From Pelomonas caseinilytica (lineage in GTDB: Bacteria > Pseudomonadota > Gammaproteobacteria > Burkholderiales > Burkholderiaceae_C), in NCBI RefSeq assembly GCF_021353235.1, contig NZ_JAJTWT010000018.1, forward strand, positions 1 through 64,000: a stretch of DNA of 64,000 nucleotides, given 5' to 3'. The translations under genes and the position numbers were made by a program. Below the pieces are notes generated by a model that was not told the origin of the DNA, did no database searches, and saw only the letters and a program-made list of their open reading frames with translations. Shown one piece after another: positions 46,180 through 56,702 of this stretch. Every line of letters begins with the position of its first letter. Position 1 is the stretch's first letter.

Positions 46180-46799
46180 TGCAGCTCGAGCTCCTGAACG
46201 AGCAAGGTCAGGCCACCTCCAAGGTGGATGCGCCTGACACCGTCTTCGCTCGCGACTACAACGAAGCCCTGGTGCACCAGGTGGTCGTGGCCTTCCAGGC
46301 CAACGCCCGCCAAGGCACGCGCGCCCAGAAGGACCGCGAACAGGTCAAGCACTCGACCAAGAAGCCTTTCCGCCAGAAGGGCACCGGCCGCGCTCGCGCC
46401 GGTATGACCTCGTCGCCGCTGTGGCGCGGGGGCGGTCGCATCTTCCCGAACATGCCTGACGAGAACTTCTCGCACAAGCTGAACAAGAAGATGTACCGCG
46501 CCGGCATGGCTGCGATCCTGTCGCAGCTGGCCCGTGAAGGCCGCCTGGCCGTGGTGGACTCGATCTCGGTCGAAGCCCCCAAGACCAAGCTGCTGGCTGC
46601 CAAGTTCAAGGCCATGGGCCTGGACTCGGTGATGGTCATCGCCGACACCGTGGACGACAACCTCGCGCTGGCCTCGCGCAACCTGGCCAACGTGCTCGTC
46701 GTCGAGCCGCGCTACGCCGACCCCCTGTCCCTCGTCTTCTACAAGAAGGTGCTGGTGACCAAGGCTGCGGTCGAGCAACTCAAGGAGATGCTGGCATGA
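46179..46799 (+). CDS. rplD: 50S ribosomal protein L4
   Basis: A 206-residue protein lining the exit tunnel. The tunnel loop contains [20 protein letters not shown] and [11 protein letters not shown]; the body ends [17 protein letters not shown]4 also regulates the S10 operon in gammaproteobacteria. It starts inside the rplC stop codon and overlaps rplW by 4 bp, so the three are translationally coupled. Confidence 0.98.
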   Translation: MQLELLNEQGQATSKVDAPDTVFARDYNEALVHQVVVAFQANARQGTRAQKDREQVKHSTKKPFRQKGTGRARAGMTSSPLWRGGGRIFPNMPDENFSHKLNKKMYRAGMAAILSQLAREGRLAVVDSISVEAPKTKLLAAKFKAMGLDSVMVIADTVDDNLALASRNLANVLVVEPRYADPLSLVFYKKVLVTKAAVEQLKEMLA

Positions 46800-47110
46800 G
46801 CGCCCCCAAGTTTGCTGAAGGCCGCCTGGCCCAGGTGCTGCTCGCGCCCATCGTGTCCGAGAAGGCCACGCAAGTCGCCGACAAGCACAACCAGGTGCTG
46901 TTCAAGGTCCTGCGCGACGCCACCAAGCCTGAGATCAAGGCCGCCGTCGAACTGATGTTCAAGGTCGAGGTCGAGTCGGTGAGCGTGGTCAACGTGAAGG
47001 GCAAGACCAAGCGCTTCGGTGGCCGCGCCGGCCGCCGTGACCACGTCAAGAAGGCCTACGTGGCCCTGAAGGCGGGTCAAGAGCTCAATTTCTCCGGGGA
47101 GGCCGCGTAA
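46796..47110 (+). CDS. rplW: 50S ribosomal protein L23
   Basis: A 104-residue tunnel-exit protein that docks trigger factor and SRP. The chain has [24 protein letters not shown] and [19 protein letters not shown]. Its ATG overlaps the rplD stop and its own stop is directly followed by the rplB ATG. Confidence 0.97.
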   Translation: MSAPKFAEGRLAQVLLAPIVSEKATQVADKHNQVLFKVLRDATKPEIKAAVELMFKVEVESVSVVNVKGKTKRFGGRAGRRDHVKKAYVALKAGQELNFSGEAA

Positions 47111-47935
47111 ATGGCCATCGTCAAAGTCAAGCCTACCTCGCCCGGTCGCCGTGGCGTGGTCAAGGTGGTGCACAAGCACCTGCACAAGGGCGCGCCCGAG
47201 GCCTCGCTGCTGGAGCCCCAGAAGCAGAAGTCCGGCCGCAACAACAACGGCCACATCACGATGCGCCACAAGGGTGGTGGCCACAAGCACCACTACCGCG
47301 TCGTCGACTTCAAGCGCAACAAGGACGGCATCCCCGCGAAGGTCGAGACCATCGAGTACGACCCCAACCGCACCGCCCACATCGCGCTGGTCTGCTACGC
47401 CGATGGCGAGCGCCGCTACGTGATCGCCCCGCGCGGCCTGGAAGTGGGCGCCACCATCCTGAGCGGTGCCGAGGCGCCGATCAAGGCCGGCAACACGCTG
47501 CCTATCCGCAACATCCCGGTGGGCTCGACCATCCACTGCATCGAGCTGCTGCCCGGCAAGGGCGCCCAGATGATCCGTTCGGCCGGCGCCTCCGCCGTCC
47601 TGATGGCTCGCGAAGGCGTCTATGCCCAGGTGCGACTGCGCTCCGGCGAAGTCCGCCGCGTGCACATCGACTGCCGCGCCACCATCGGTGAAGTGAGCAA
47701 CGAAGAGCACAGCCTGCGTCAGTACGGCAAGGCCGGCGCGATCCGCTGGAAGGGCATCCGCCCGACCGTCCGCGGCGTCGCGATGAACCCGGTGGACCAC
47801 CCGCACGGTGGTGGCGAAGGCCGCACCGGCGAGGGCCAGGTCCCCGTCTCGCCCTGGAACACCATGACCAAGGGCTACCGCACTCGCAACAACAAGCGCA
47901 CGCAGACCTTCATCGTCTCGCGTCGCAAGAAGTAA
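47111..47935 (+). CDS. rplB: 50S ribosomal protein L2
   Basis: A 274-residue core protein near the peptidyl transferase centre. It contains [32 protein letters not shown] and the C-terminal [19 protein letters not shown] with the functionally important His. It abuts rplW with no spacer, and rpsS follows after 10 bp. Confidence 0.98.
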   Translation: MAIVKVKPTSPGRRGVVKVVHKHLHKGAPEASLLEPQKQKSGRNNNGHITMRHKGGGHKHHYRVVDFKRNKDGIPAKVETIEYDPNRTAHIALVCYADGERRYVIAPRGLEVGATILSGAEAPIKAGNTLPIRNIPVGSTIHCIELLPGKGAQMIRSAGASAVLMAREGVYAQVRLRSGEVRRVHIDCRATIGEVSNEEHSLRQYGKAGAIRWKGIRPTVRGVAMNPVDHPHGGGEGRTGEGQVPVSPWNTMTKGYRTRNNKRTQTFIVSRRKK

Positions 47936-47945
47936 GGGCTAGGCC

Positions 47946-48224
47946 ATGACTCGTTCGCTGAAGAAGGGCCCGTTCGTTGACCACCACCTGCAGGCCAAGG
48001 TCGACAAGGCGGTTGCCAACAAGGACAAGAAGCCCATCAAGACCTGGTCGCGTCGTTCGACGATCCTGCCCGAGTTCATCGGTCTGACGATCGCCGTGCA
48101 CAACGGCAAGCAGCACGTGCCGGTCTATGTGTCCGACCAGATGGTCGGCCACAAGCTGGGTGAATTCGCACTGACCCGCACCTTCAAGGGCCACCCGGCC
48201 GACAAGAAGGCCGGGAAGAAGTAA
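47946..48224 (+). CDS. rpsS: 30S ribosomal protein S19
   Basis: A 92-residue 30S head protein contacting S13. It has [20 protein letters not shown], the conserved [20 protein letters not shown] and [17 protein letters not shown]. Normal length; it lies between rplB and rplV in conserved order. Confidence 0.97.
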   Translation: MTRSLKKGPFVDHHLQAKVDKAVANKDKKPIKTWSRRSTILPEFIGLTIAVHNGKQHVPVYVSDQMVGHKLGEFALTRTFKGHPADKKAGKK

Positions 48225-48236
48225 GGACTAGAGACG

Positions 48237-48566
48237 ATGGAAACCAAAGCAATCGTCCGTGGCGTCCGCCTGTCGTGTGACAAGGGCCGCCTCGTGGCCG
48301 ACATGATCCGCGGCAAGAAGGTGGACCAGGCCCTCAACATCCTGACCTTCACCCAGAAGAAGGCGGCCCTCATCATCAAGAAGGCGCTGGAAAGCGCCAT
48401 CGCCAACGCCGAGCACAACGACGGCGCTGACATCGATGAGCTCAAGGTCACCTCGATCTACGTCGAGCAGGGTGCCACGCTGAAGCGCTTCTCGGCTCGC
48501 GCCAAGGGCCGCGGCAATCGCATCAGCAAGCCCACTTGCCACATCTTCGTGGCCGTCGGCAACTAA
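48237..48566 (+). CDS. rplV: 50S ribosomal protein L22
   Basis: A 109-residue exit-tunnel protein. It has [25 protein letters not shown]-type N-terminal sequence, the tunnel hairpin region [20 protein letters not shown] and the end THIFVAV-like CHIFVAVGN. It follows rpsS by 12 bp. Confidence 0.97.
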   Translation: METKAIVRGVRLSCDKGRLVADMIRGKKVDQALNILTFTQKKAALIIKKALESAIANAEHNDGADIDELKVTSIYVEQGATLKRFSARAKGRGNRISKPTCHIFVAVGN

Positions 48567-48581
48567 GGCGCAAGGAAGACT

Positions 48582-49442
48582 ATGGGACAGAAAATCCATC
48601 CGGTTGGCTTCCGCCTGCCTGTCACCCGCAACTGGGCTTCGCGCTGGTATGCGAACAACCAGAACTTCGCCACGATGCTGGCCGAAGATCTGCAGGTCCG
48701 CGATTACCTCAAGGGCAAGCTCAAGAACGCCGCCGTCTCGCGCATCCTGATCGAGCGCCCCGCCAAGAACGCCCGCATCACGATCTTCTCGGCTCGTCCG
48801 GGCGTCGTGATCGGCAAGAAGGGCGAGGACATCGAGGCGCTGAAGGCCGAGCTGACCAAGCGTCTGGGCGTGCCCGTCGCCGTCAACATCGAGGAAGTGC
48901 GCAAGCCCGAAGTCGATGCTCAGCTGATCGCCGACTCGATCACCCAGCAGCTTGAGAAGCGCATCATGTTCCGCCGCGCCATGAAGCGCGCGATGCAGAA
49001 CGCCATGCGCCTCGGTGCCCAGGGCATCAAGATCATGTCGGCTGGCCGCCTGAACGGCATCGAAATCGCTCGCACCGAGTGGTATCGCGAAGGTCGTGTG
49101 CCCCTGCACACCCTGAAGGCCGACATCGACTACGGCTTCTCCGAAGCCAAGACCACCTACGGCGTCATCGGCGTCAAGGTCTGGGTCTACCGCGGTGACC
49201 GCCTGGCCAACGGCGAGGCCCCCGTCATCAACACCCCCGCTGGCGCCGAAGACGATCGTCGCCCGCGCCGTAACGCCCGTCCGGGCGCTCCCGGTGGCCG
49301 TGGCCGTCCGGGTGGCGACCGCGGCCCGCGTGACGGAGCAGACCAGCCCGCTGCCGCCGCCCCCACGGGTGACGCAGCCAAGCCCGCCGGCAAGCGCGTG
49401 ATCCGCAAGGCTCCCGCCGCCGGTGAGGCCAAAGGAGAATAA
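48582..49442 (+). CDS. rpsC: 30S ribosomal protein S3 with extended C-terminal tail
   Basis: A 286-residue protein. It starts [20 protein letters not shown], has the KH-domain motif [17 protein letters not shown] and the conserved C-domain [20 protein letters not shown]. The E. coli protein is 233 residues; the extra ~55 residues form a disordered Arg/Gly/Pro/Ala-rich tail ([20 protein letters not shown] and onward). Similar tails occur in other Burkholderiales S3 proteins. The rplP gene follows after 2 bp. Confidence 0.97.
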   Translation: MGQKIHPVGFRLPVTRNWASRWYANNQNFATMLAEDLQVRDYLKGKLKNAAVSRILIERPAKNARITIFSARPGVVIGKKGEDIEALKAELTKRLGVPVAVNIEEVRKPEVDAQLIADSITQQLEKRIMFRRAMKRAMQNAMRLGAQGIKIMSAGRLNGIEIARTEWYREGRVPLHTLKADIDYGFSEAKTTYGVIGVKVWVYRGDRLANGEAPVINTPAGAEDDRRPRRNARPGAPGGRGRPGGDRGPRDGADQPAAAAPTGDAAKPAGKRVIRKAPAAGEAKGE

Positions 49443-49444
49443 GC

Positions 49445-49861
49445 ATGCTGCAACCCTCTCGTCGCAAGTACCGCAAGGAGCAGAAGGGCCGCAACACTGG
49501 CGTTGCGACCCGCGGCGCTGCGGTGTCTTTCGGTGATTTCGGCCTGAAGGCCACCGAGCGCGGCCGCCTGACGGCCCGCCAGATCGAGGCGGCTCGCCGC
49601 GCGATCTCGCGTCACATCAAGCGTGGCGGCCGGATCTTCATCCGCATCTTCCCGGACAAGCCCATCTCGCAAAAGCCCGCCGAAGTCCGCATGGGTAACG
49701 GCAAGGGCAACCCGGAGTACTACGTCGCTGAAATCCAGCCCGGCAAGGTGCTCTACGAGATCAACGGCGTGCCCGAGGAGCTGGCTCGCGAGGCGTTCAC
49801 GCTGGCCGCTGCCAAGCTGCCGCTGCGTTGCACCTTCGTGGCCCGCCAGGTCGGTACCTGA
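49445..49861 (+). CDS. rplP: 50S ribosomal protein L16
   Basis: A 138-residue protein near the A site. It begins [16 protein letters not shown] and contains [40 protein letters not shown] and the tail [13 protein letters not shown]. rpmC starts 11 bp later after AGGAAGGACACC. Confidence 0.97.
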   Translation: MLQPSRRKYRKEQKGRNTGVATRGAAVSFGDFGLKATERGRLTARQIEAARRAISRHIKRGGRIFIRIFPDKPISQKPAEVRMGNGKGNPEYYVAEIQPGKVLYEINGVPEELAREAFTLAAAKLPLRCTFVARQVGT

Positions 49862-49872
49862 GGAAGGACACC

Positions 49873-50073
49873 ATGAAAGCAACTGAACTCCGCGCCAAGG
49901 ACGTCGCTGCCCTCGAGAAGGAAGTGACCGACCTGCTGAAGGCCCACTTCGGCCTGCGCATGCAGAAGGCGACGCAACAGCTGACCAACCACAGCCAGCT
50001 GCGCAAGACCCGCCGCGACATCGCTCGTGCCAAGACCATCCTGGCACAGAAGAAGAAGGAGGCCACGAAATGA
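49873..50073 (+). CDS. rpmC: 50S ribosomal protein L29
   Basis: A 66-residue two-helix protein at the tunnel exit. It begins [20 protein letters not shown]; the second half reads [20 protein letters not shown]. The start ATG 49873 follows GGAAGGACACC; an open frame upstream overlaps rplP and is not used. Its end overlaps the rpsQ start by 4 bp (ATGA). Confidence 0.96.
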   Translation: MKATELRAKDVAALEKEVTDLLKAHFGLRMQKATQQLTNHSQLRKTRRDIARAKTILAQKKKEATK

Positions 50074-50339
50074 CTGAGGCCCAAGCCAAGAACACCCGCA
50101 CCCTGGTCGGTCGCGTGGTGAGCGACAAGCGCGCCAAGACGGTCACCGTCCTGGTCGAGCGTCGCGCCAAGCACGAGCTCTACGGCAAGATCGTGGCCCG
50201 CTCCCGCAAGTACCACGCCCACGACGAAAAGGGCGAGTACAAGATGGGCGACGTGGTCGAGATCAGCGAAGGTCGTCCGATCTCCAAGACCAAGAGCTGG
50301 GTTGTGACGCGTCTGGTCGAAAAGGCCCAGATCGTCTAA
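50070..50339 (+). CDS. rpsQ: 30S ribosomal protein S17
   Basis: An 89-residue OB-fold protein. It has [40 protein letters not shown] and [16 protein letters not shown]. It overlaps rpmC and ends the S10-type block: an intrinsic terminator follows 26 bp later, before the peroxiredoxin gene. Confidence 0.97.
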   Translation: MTEAQAKNTRTLVGRVVSDKRAKTVTVLVERRAKHELYGKIVARSRKYHAHDEKGEYKMGDVVEISEGRPISKTKSWVVTRLVEKAQIV

Positions 50340-50365
50340 GACCTTCGGTCGCAGGACCGACGACG

Positions 50366-50401
50366 AAGCCGGCGCGCTGGGAAACTGGCGCTCCGGCTTT
50401 T
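50366..50401 (+). terminator. Intrinsic terminator after rpsQ
   Basis: AAGCCGG-CGC pairs with GCG-CCGGCTT across a ~14-nt loop, followed by TTTCTC. It separates the rplC-rpsQ block from the peroxiredoxin gene. Confidence 0.7.
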
Positions 50402-50426
50402 CTCATTTCCTTCCCTGGAGCAACAC

Positions 50427-50939
50427 ATGATCAAAGTGGGCGACAAGCTGCCGGCCGGCAGCCTGCAGGAATTCATCGAGGTCGAGGGCGAGGGCTGCTC
50501 GCTCGGCCCCAACAGCTTCGACATCAGCCAGGCCACGGCCGGCAAGACCATCGCGATCTTCGCCCTCCCGGGCGCATTCACACCGACCTGCTCGGTCCAG
50601 CACGTGCCTGGCTACGTGGCCAAGGCAGACGAACTCAAGGCAGCCGGCGTGGATGAGATCTGGTGCGTGTCGGTCAACGACGCCTTCGTAATGGGCGCCT
50701 GGGGGCGCGACCAGAAGACGGCCGGCAAGGTGCGCATGATGGCCGACGGCAGCGCCGCCTTCACGAACGCCGTGGGGCTGGCCCTGGATCTGACCGCCCG
50801 GGGCATGGGGGTGCGCTCGCAGCGCTATTCCATGCTGGTCAAGGATGGCATCGTCAAGACGCTGAACGTCGAGGCGCCTGGCAAGTTCGAGGTCAGCGGT
50901 GCCGACACCCTGCTGGCCCAGGTCCGCGCCGCCGCCTGA
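50427..50939 (+). CDS. Peroxiredoxin (Prx5/redoxin type)
   Basis: A 170-residue thiol peroxidase. The peroxidatic Cys is in ALPGAFTPTCSVQHVPGY (PxxxTxxC motif), and the Prx5-type segment EIWCVSVNDAFVMGAWGRD follows with a second Cys. The end reads YSMLVKDGIVKTLNVE. It has no fused glutaredoxin domain, so it probably takes electrons from a separate glutaredoxin or thioredoxin. CCTGGAGCAACAC precedes the ATG. It sits alone between the S10-type and spc-type ribosomal blocks, with a terminator before it and a strong promoter after it. Confidence 0.93.
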   Translation: MIKVGDKLPAGSLQEFIEVEGEGCSLGPNSFDISQATAGKTIAIFALPGAFTPTCSVQHVPGYVAKADELKAAGVDEIWCVSVNDAFVMGAWGRDQKTAGKVRMMADGSAAFTNAVGLALDLTARGMGVRSQRYSMLVKDGIVKTLNVEAPGKFEVSGADTLLAQVRAAA

Positions 50940-51007
50940 ACTGACGAGCCTCGCCGGCCGTCCCGGCTCAGCCGCCGGCGGCCCGGCAAAATCTTCTGCG
51001 CCAGGCA

Positions 51008-51037
51008 TTGACGCCCCCAGGGTTCTCACTGCATAAT
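51008..51037 (+). promoter_or_regulatory. Promoter of the spc-type block (rplN onward)
   Basis: TTGACG (51008-51013), 18 bp, CATAAT (51032-51037), followed by a ~165-nt leader to rplN. Good sigma70 match; its presence implies that the spc block is transcribed apart from the S10 block here. Confidence 0.75.
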
Positions 51038-51203
51038 GCGCAGCTTCGCCGAAAGCTAGGCACATGAGCCCATGTGCTGCGGCCTCGGATTCGCCCTCAA
51101 CCGTCGGGCGGCAAGCGGTGCAATGCCGCGAGCTGTCTGACTTACGGGCCCAAGACTGACCGACTCGCACCCTGGTGCATTTCGGGACAAGTTGGGGACA
51201 GAC

Positions 51204-51572
51204 ATGATTCAAATGCAATCGCGGCTTGACGTCGCGGACAACACTGGCGCGAAGTCCGTCATGTGCATCAAGGTGCTGGGCGGCTCCAAGCGCCGCTATG
51301 CGCACATTGGCGACATCATCAAGGTCAGCATCAAGGAAGCTGCCCCGCGTGGTCGCGTGAAGAAGGGCGAGGTCTACAGCGCCGTGGTGGTTCGCACCGC
51401 CAAGGGCGTGCGCCGCCAGGACGGCTCGCTCGTCAAGTTCGACGGCAATGCCGCCGTGCTGCTCAACGCCAAGCTGGAGCCCATCGGCACCCGCATCTTC
51501 GGCCCGGTCACGCGCGAGCTGCGCACCGAGCGCTTCATGAAGATCGTGTCGCTGGCGCCCGAGGTGCTCTGA
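51204..51572 (+). CDS. rplN: 50S ribosomal protein L14
   Basis: A 122-residue protein at the subunit interface. It begins [20 protein letters not shown] and contains [20 protein letters not shown] and [19 protein letters not shown]. The start is the ATG at 51204; an in-frame GTG 12 bp upstream gives no family sequence. It is the first gene of the spc-type operon. Confidence 0.97.
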   Translation: MIQMQSRLDVADNTGAKSVMCIKVLGGSKRRYAHIGDIIKVSIKEAAPRGRVKKGEVYSAVVVRTAKGVRRQDGSLVKFDGNAAVLLNAKLEPIGTRIFGPVTRELRTERFMKIVSLAPEVL

Positions 51573-51595
51573 GCCCCCACTGTCTGAGGTAAGCC

Positions 51596-51910
51596 ATGAA
51601 CAAGATCCGTACCGGCGACCAGGTCATCGTCCTGACCGGCCGCGACAAGGGCAAGCGCGGCACCGTGACCGCGCGCACTGATGTCGACCACGTCGTGGTC
51701 GAAGGCATCAATGTCGTGAAGAAGCACGTCAAGCCCAACCCCCTGAAGGGCACCACCGGCGGCGTCGTCGACAAGACCATGCCCATCCATCAATCCAACG
51801 TGGCGATCTTCAACGCCGCCTCCGGCAAGGCCGATCGCGTGGGCGTCAAGCTCGTCGACGGCAAGCGGGTGCGCGTCTTCAAGTCGACCGGCGAAGAGAT
51901 CAAGGCTTAA
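51596..51910 (+). CDS. rplX: 50S ribosomal protein L24
   Basis: A 104-residue KOW-domain protein that starts 50S assembly. The KOW motif is [20 protein letters not shown], followed by [15 protein letters not shown] and the C-terminal KSTGEEIKA. It lies 23 bp after rplN and 10 bp before rplE. Confidence 0.97.
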   Translation: MNKIRTGDQVIVLTGRDKGKRGTVTARTDVDHVVVEGINVVKKHVKPNPLKGTTGGVVDKTMPIHQSNVAIFNAASGKADRVGVKLVDGKRVRVFKSTGEEIKA

Positions 51911-51920
51911 GAGGTCCGAC

Positions 51921-52460
51921 ATGGCTCGTCTGCAAACGCACTATCGCGAAAAAATCGTGCCCGGCCTGGTCGAGAAGTTCGGCTACAAGTCGGTCATGGA
52001 GGTGCCCCGCATCACCAAGATCACGCTCAACATGGGCGTGAGCGAGGCGGTCGCCGACAAGAAGGTCATGGACCACGCCGTGGGCGACCTGACCAAGATC
52101 GCCGGCCAGAAGCCCGTGGTCACCAAGTCCAAGAAGGCCATCGCCGGCTTCAAGATCCGCGACGGCGTGCCCATCGGTGCGATGGTCACCCTGCGCGGCG
52201 TCCAGATGTACGAATTCCTGGACCGCTTCGTGACGATCGCGCTGCCGCGCGTTCGCGACTTCCGTGGTATCTCCGGCCGTTCCTTCGACGGTCGCGGCAA
52301 CTACAACATCGGCGTCAAAGAGCAAATCATCTTCCCCGAGATCGAGTACGACAAGGTGGATGCTCTGCGTGGTCTGAACATCAGCATCACGACGACTGCC
52401 AAGACGGACGACGAATGCAAGGCCCTGCTGGCCGCGTTCAAGTTCCCGTTCAAGAACTGA
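51921..52460 (+). CDS. rplE: 50S ribosomal protein L5
   Basis: A 179-residue 5S rRNA-binding protein. It has [61 protein letters not shown]-type sequence and the end [18 protein letters not shown]. It follows the conserved rplX-rplE-rpsN order. Confidence 0.97.
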   Translation: MARLQTHYREKIVPGLVEKFGYKSVMEVPRITKITLNMGVSEAVADKKVMDHAVGDLTKIAGQKPVVTKSKKAIAGFKIRDGVPIGAMVTLRGVQMYEFLDRFVTIALPRVRDFRGISGRSFDGRGNYNIGVKEQIIFPEIEYDKVDALRGLNISITTTAKTDDECKALLAAFKFPFKN

Positions 52461-52468
52461 GGTGACCC

Positions 52469-52774
52469 GTGGCAAAACTCTCGATCAAACAACGTGAGCT
52501 GAAGCGCGAAGCGCTGGTCGCCAAGTTCGCCAAGAAGTACGCCGAACTCAAGGCCATCATCGACGACAGCAAGAAGTCCGAGGAAGAGCGCTACGCCGCC
52601 CGCCTCGAGCTGCAGAAGCTGCCCCGCAACGCCTATCCCAGCCGCCTGCGCAACCGCTGCGAGCTGACGGGTCGTCCGCGCGGCACCTTCCGCAAGTTCG
52701 GCCTGGCCCGCAACAAGATCCGTGAACTGGCCTTCAAGGGCGACATCCCCGGTGTCGTCAAGGCCAGCTGGTAA
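52469..52774 (+). CDS. rpsN: 30S ribosomal protein S14 (zinc-independent)
   Basis: A 101-residue S14 of the long type without CxxC zinc pairs. It starts with GTG ([19 protein letters not shown]) and ends with [20 protein letters not shown], then [20 protein letters not shown] lies before the start. Placed 8 bp after rplE. Confidence 0.97.
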   Translation: MAKLSIKQRELKREALVAKFAKKYAELKAIIDDSKKSEEERYAARLELQKLPRNAYPSRLRNRCELTGRPRGTFRKFGLARNKIRELAFKGDIPGVVKASW

Positions 52775-52795
52775 TCGGCCGACAGGAGTACACAA

Positions 52796-53191
52796 ATGAG
52801 CATGAGTGATCCCATCGCCGATATGCTGACCCGCATTCGCAACGCCCAGAGCGTTGAGAAGTCCAGCGTCGCGATGCCCTCGTCCAAGCTGAAGATCGCG
52901 ATCGCCAAGGTCCTGAAGGACGAAGGCTACATCGACGACTTCGCCATCCGCGGCGACGCCGCCCGCCCCGAGCTCGAGATCTCGCTGAAGTACTACGCCG
53001 GCCGTCCGGTGATCGAGCGCATCGAGCGAGTGAGCCGCCCCGGCCTGCGCATCTACAAGGGCCGCCACGACATTCCTCAGGTCATGAACGGCCTGGGCGT
53101 GGCAATCGTGACGACCCCGCAAGGCGTCATGACGGACCGTAAGGCCCGCGCTGCCGGTATCGGCGGCGAGGTGCTCTGCTACGTCGCCTAA
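52796..53191 (+). CDS. rpsH: 30S ribosomal protein S8
   Basis: A 131-residue 16S-binding protein. It begins [20 protein letters not shown] and includes [19 protein letters not shown] and [20 protein letters not shown]. In E. coli S8 represses the spc operon at the rplE leader region. The preceding sequence ACAGGAGTACACAA is a good ribosome binding site. Confidence 0.97.
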   Translation: MSMSDPIADMLTRIRNAQSVEKSSVAMPSSKLKIAIAKVLKDEGYIDDFAIRGDAARPELEISLKYYAGRPVIERIERVSRPGLRIYKGRHDIPQVMNGLGVAIVTTPQGVMTDRKARAAGIGGEVLCYVA

Positions 53192-53208
53192 GCGAAGGAG
53201 TAGGAACA

Positions 53209-53742
53209 ATGTCCCGCGTTGGAAAAATGCCGGTCACCCTCCCGCAAGGCGTGGATGTGACCATCGGCGCTGAGTCCATCAGCGTCAAGGGCTCGCTTGG
53301 CACGCTGGTGCGTCCGGCGAACAAGCTCGTCACCGTCAAGAACGAAGCCGGCAAGCTGAGCTTCGTGCCCGTCAACGAGTCGGCCGAGGCCGATGCGATG
53401 AGCGGCACCATGCGCGCCCTGGTGGCCAACATGGTCAACGGTGTCAGCAAGGGTTTCGAGCGCAAGCTCAACCTGGTCGGCGTGGGTTTCCGCGCCCAGG
53501 CACAGGGCCAGAAGCTCAACCTGCAGATCGGCTTCTCCCACCCTGTGGTGAAGGACATGCCGGTCGGCATCAAGGTCGAATGCCCGACCCAGACGGAAAT
53601 CGTCATCAAGGGCGCTGACCGCCAGGTTGTCGGCCAGGTCGCCGCCGAGGTGCGTGCCTTCCGTCCGCCCGAGCCCTACAAGGGCAAGGGCATCCGTTAC
53701 TCGGACGAGAAGGTCTCCCTCAAAGAGACCAAGAAGAAGTAA
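53209..53742 (+). CDS. rplF: 50S ribosomal protein L6
   Basis: A 177-residue protein near the factor-binding site. It has [20 protein letters not shown], the middle [20 protein letters not shown] and the signature [20 protein letters not shown]. It ends in LKETKKK. rplR follows after 11 bp with AAGGAGC. Confidence 0.97.
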   Translation: MSRVGKMPVTLPQGVDVTIGAESISVKGSLGTLVRPANKLVTVKNEAGKLSFVPVNESAEADAMSGTMRALVANMVNGVSKGFERKLNLVGVGFRAQAQGQKLNLQIGFSHPVVKDMPVGIKVECPTQTEIVIKGADRQVVGQVAAEVRAFRPPEPYKGKGIRYSDEKVSLKETKKK

Positions 53743-53753
53743 GGAGCAGCGCC

Positions 53754-54110
53754 ATGATGACCAAGAAAGAACAACGCCTGCGTCGTTCGCGCCAGACCCG
53801 CGCCCGCATCGCCATCCAGCGTGTGGCCCGTCTGACGGTGTTCCGCTCCAACCTGCACATCTACGCCCAGGTCGTGTCGGAAGACGGCGGCAAGGTGCTG
53901 GCCGCCGCTTCGACGGCCGAGAAGGAAGTGCGCGAGCAACTGGGCAATGGCGGCAACGTCGCCGCGGCTGCCCTGATCGGCAAGCGCATCGCCGAGAAGG
54001 CCAAGGCTGCCGGCGTCGAGAAGGTCGCCTTCGACCGCTCGGGCTTCGCCTACCACGGCCGTGTCAAGGCCCTGGCCGAAGCGGCCCGCGAGGCCGGTCT
54101 GCAGTTCTGA
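53754..54110 (+). CDS. rplR: 50S ribosomal protein L18
   Basis: A 118-residue 5S rRNA-binding protein. It begins [20 protein letters not shown] and has [20 protein letters not shown] and [20 protein letters not shown]. Two adjacent ATGs (53754, 53757) are possible; the second fits the usual start slightly better. Confidence 0.97.
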   Translation: MMTKKEQRLRRSRQTRARIAIQRVARLTVFRSNLHIYAQVVSEDGGKVLAAASTAEKEVREQLGNGGNVAAAALIGKRIAEKAKAAGVEKVAFDRSGFAYHGRVKALAEAAREAGLQF

Positions 54111-54126
54111 CGCATAGGAATACGAA

Positions 54127-54648
54127 ATGGCAAAGTTTCAACCCCGCGGCGCCCAGACTGAAGGCAACGACGACGGCCTGAAGGAAAAGATGATCGCGGT
54201 CAACCGCGTCACCAAGGTGGTCAAGGGCGGCCGTACGCTGTCCTTCGCCGCTCTGACGGTGGTCGGCGACGGCGATGGCCGCATCGGCATGGGCAAGGGC
54301 AAGGCCAAGGAAGTGCCGGTCGCGGTGCAGAAGGCCATGGAAGCGGCGCGCCGCAACATGGTCAAGGTCCAGCTCAAGAACGGCACCGTCCACCACAACG
54401 TGATCGGCGAGCACGGCGCTTCGCGCGTCATGCTGGCTCCGGCTCCCGTCGGTACCGGCGTCATCGCCGGCGGCCCGATGCGCGCCGTCTTCGAAGTGAT
54501 GGGCGTGACCGACATCGTGTCCAAGAGCCACGGTTCGACCAACCCGTACAACATGGTCCGCGCCACGCTGGACGCCCTCAAGCGTTCCACCACCGCTGCG
54601 GAAGTCGCTGCCAAGCGCGGCAAGACGGTTGAAGAAATCTTCAACTGA
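54127..54648 (+). CDS. rpsE: 30S ribosomal protein S5
   Basis: A 173-residue protein of the 30S entry site. It has [40 protein letters not shown], the loop [20 protein letters not shown] and [18 protein letters not shown]. Normal length; rpmD follows after 20 bp. Confidence 0.97.
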   Translation: MAKFQPRGAQTEGNDDGLKEKMIAVNRVTKVVKGGRTLSFAALTVVGDGDGRIGMGKGKAKEVPVAVQKAMEAARRNMVKVQLKNGTVHHNVIGEHGASRVMLAPAPVGTGVIAGGPMRAVFEVMGVTDIVSKSHGSTNPYNMVRATLDALKRSTTAAEVAAKRGKTVEEIFN

Positions 54649-54668
54649 TCGCCCAAGCGGAGCACAAG

Positions 54669-54851
54669 ATGTCTGACAAGAAAACCGTGACGGTCAAGCT
54701 GGTGCGCAGCCCCATCGGCTGCCGCGCCTCGCACCGCGCCACCGTGGTCGGCCTGGGTCTGCGCAAGCTCAACAGCCAAAGCACCCTCGAAGACACGCCC
54801 GCCGTGCGCGGCATGATCAACAAGATCGCCTATCTGGTGCAGGTGCTGTAA
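54669..54851 (+). CDS. rpmD: 50S ribosomal protein L30
   Basis: A 60-residue protein ([50 protein letters not shown]) with the compact alpha/beta fold. It sits between rpsE and rplO in the usual spc order. Confidence 0.96.
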   Translation: MSDKKTVTVKLVRSPIGCRASHRATVVGLGLRKLNSQSTLEDTPAVRGMINKIAYLVQVL

Positions 54852-54879
54852 GGCGCCGTCGCACACCGAGGACAAGACG

Positions 54880-55311
54880 ATGGAACTCAACACGATCAAG
54901 CCCGCTGAGGGCGCCAAGCATGCCAAGCGCCGTGTCGGCCGTGGCATCGGCTCGGGCCTGGGCAAGACCGCGGGTCGCGGCCACAAGGGCCAGAAGTCCC
55001 GCGCCGGCGGTTACCACAAGGTCGGTTTCGAAGGCGGTCAGATGCCGCTGCAACGCCGCCTGCCCAAGCGCGGCTTCAAGTCGACCACGCTGAAGTACAA
55101 CGCCGAGATCACGCTGTCGGACCTGCAAGGTCTGGCTGGCGACGAGATCGACGTCTCGACGCTCAAGGCCGTCGGCCTGGTGCCGCAGCTGGCCAAGTCG
55201 GTCAAGGTCATCCTGTCCGGCAAGATCGAACGCAAGGTCGCGCTCAAGGGCGTGAACGCCACGAAGGGCGCCAAGGCGGCCATCGAGGCGGCGGGCGGCT
55301 CGGTCGCCTAA
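54880..55311 (+). CDS. rplO: 50S ribosomal protein L15
   Basis: A 143-residue late assembly protein. It begins [20 protein letters not shown] and has [19 protein letters not shown] and [31 protein letters not shown] precedes the ATG. secY follows after 23 bp. Confidence 0.97.
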   Translation: MELNTIKPAEGAKHAKRRVGRGIGSGLGKTAGRGHKGQKSRAGGYHKVGFEGGQMPLQRRLPKRGFKSTTLKYNAEITLSDLQGLAGDEIDVSTLKAVGLVPQLAKSVKVILSGKIERKVALKGVNATKGAKAAIEAAGGSVA

Positions 55312-55334
55312 CCAGCGCAAGGAACTGACCCAGC

Positions 55335-56645
55335 GTGGCTACCAACGCGAATCAACTGGCCAAGAGCGGCAAGTTCGGCGACCTGCGTCGCCGGCTCGTC
55401 TTCCTGCTGCTGGCTCTGGTCGTCTACCGGATCGGGGCGCACATCCCCGTTCCCGGCATCGACCCGAACCAGCTCGCCCAGTTCTTCAAGGGCCAGGCCG
55501 GTGGCATCCTGAGCCTGTTCAACATGTTCTCGGGCGGGGCGCTGTCGCGCTTCACCGTGTTCGCGCTGGGCATCACGCCCTACATCTCGGCCTCCATCGT
55601 CATCCAGCTGATGACTTACGTCGTCCCGACGCTGGAGCAGCTGAAGAAGGAAGGCGAAGCCGGCCGCCGCAAGATCACGCAGTACACCCGCTACGGCACG
55701 CTGGGCCTGGCTCTCTTCCAGAGCCTGTCCATCGCGCTGGCTCTCGAAGGCTCGGCGGGCCTCGTGATCAGCCCGGGTTTCGGCTTCCGCGTCACGACGG
55801 TGTCCAGCCTCGTGGCCGGCACGATGTTCCTGATGTGGCTGGGTGAGCAGATCACCGAGCGCGGCCTGGGCAACGGCATCTCCATCCTGATCTTCGGCGG
55901 CATCGCCGCGGGTCTGCCTGGAGCGATCGGCGGCCTGTTCGAGCTGGTGCGTACCGGTGCGATGGGCTACGGCTCCGCCATCTTCATCATCCTGGTGGTG
56001 ATCGGCGTGACCTACGGCGTCGTCTTCGTCGAGCGTGGCCAGCGCAAGATCCTGGTGAACTACGCCAAGCGCCAGGTCGGCAACAAGGTGTACGGCGGCC
56101 AGTCCTCCCACCTGCCGCTGAAGTTGAACATGTCGGGCGTGATCCCGCCGATCTTCGCGTCGTCCATCATCCTGCTGCCGACCACGGTGGTGAGCTGGTT
56201 CGCGACGGGCGACGGCCTGCGCTGGCTCAAGGACCTGGCGGACATGGTCCGCCCGGGCCAGCCGATCTACGTGCTGCTGTATTCGGCTGCCATCGTGTTC
56301 TTCTGCTTCTTCTACACGGCCCTCGTGTTCAACAGCCGCGAGACCGCCGACAACCTGAAGAAGAGCGGGGCGTTCATCCCGGGCATCCGCCCGGGTGAGC
56401 AGACGGCCAAGCACATCGACAAGATCCTGTCCCGCCTCACGCTGGCCGGCGCGATCTACGTCACGCTGGTCTGCCTGCTGCCCGAGTTCCTGACGCTGAA
56501 GTACAACGTGCCGTTCTACTTCGGTGGCACCTCCCTGCTGATCATCGTCGTCGTGACGATGGACTTCTGGGCCCAGGTGCAGAGCTACATCATGAGCCAG
56601 CAGTACGAATCACTGCTGAAAAAGGCCAGCTTCAAGCCCAACTGA
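55335..56645 (+). CDS. secY: Preprotein translocase subunit SecY
   Basis: A 436-residue channel subunit of SecYEG with ten hydrophobic helices. It starts with GTG ([20 protein letters not shown]). The helix 2 region is [20 protein letters not shown]; cytoplasmic loop 4-5 has [13 protein letters not shown]; loop C5 contains [19 protein letters not shown] and the C-terminal loop has [37 protein letters not shown] precedes the start. It ends the spc block before infA and rpmJ. Confidence 0.97.
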   Translation: MATNANQLAKSGKFGDLRRRLVFLLLALVVYRIGAHIPVPGIDPNQLAQFFKGQAGGILSLFNMFSGGALSRFTVFALGITPYISASIVIQLMTYVVPTLEQLKKEGEAGRRKITQYTRYGTLGLALFQSLSIALALEGSAGLVISPGFGFRVTTVSSLVAGTMFLMWLGEQITERGLGNGISILIFGGIAAGLPGAIGGLFELVRTGAMGYGSAIFIILVVIGVTYGVVFVERGQRKILVNYAKRQVGNKVYGGQSSHLPLKLNMSGVIPPIFASSIILLPTTVVSWFATGDGLRWLKDLADMVRPGQPIYVLLYSAAIVFFCFFYTALVFNSRETADNLKKSGAFIPGIRPGEQTAKHIDKILSRLTLAGAIYVTLVCLLPEFLTLKYNVPFYFGGTSLLIIVVVTMDFWAQVQSYIMSQQYESLLKKASFKPN

Positions 56646-56702
56646 GGCAGCGAGCTGACCGTTAGATAAGGTTTTTATTCAACCTACACCTCAACGTACG
56701 GC

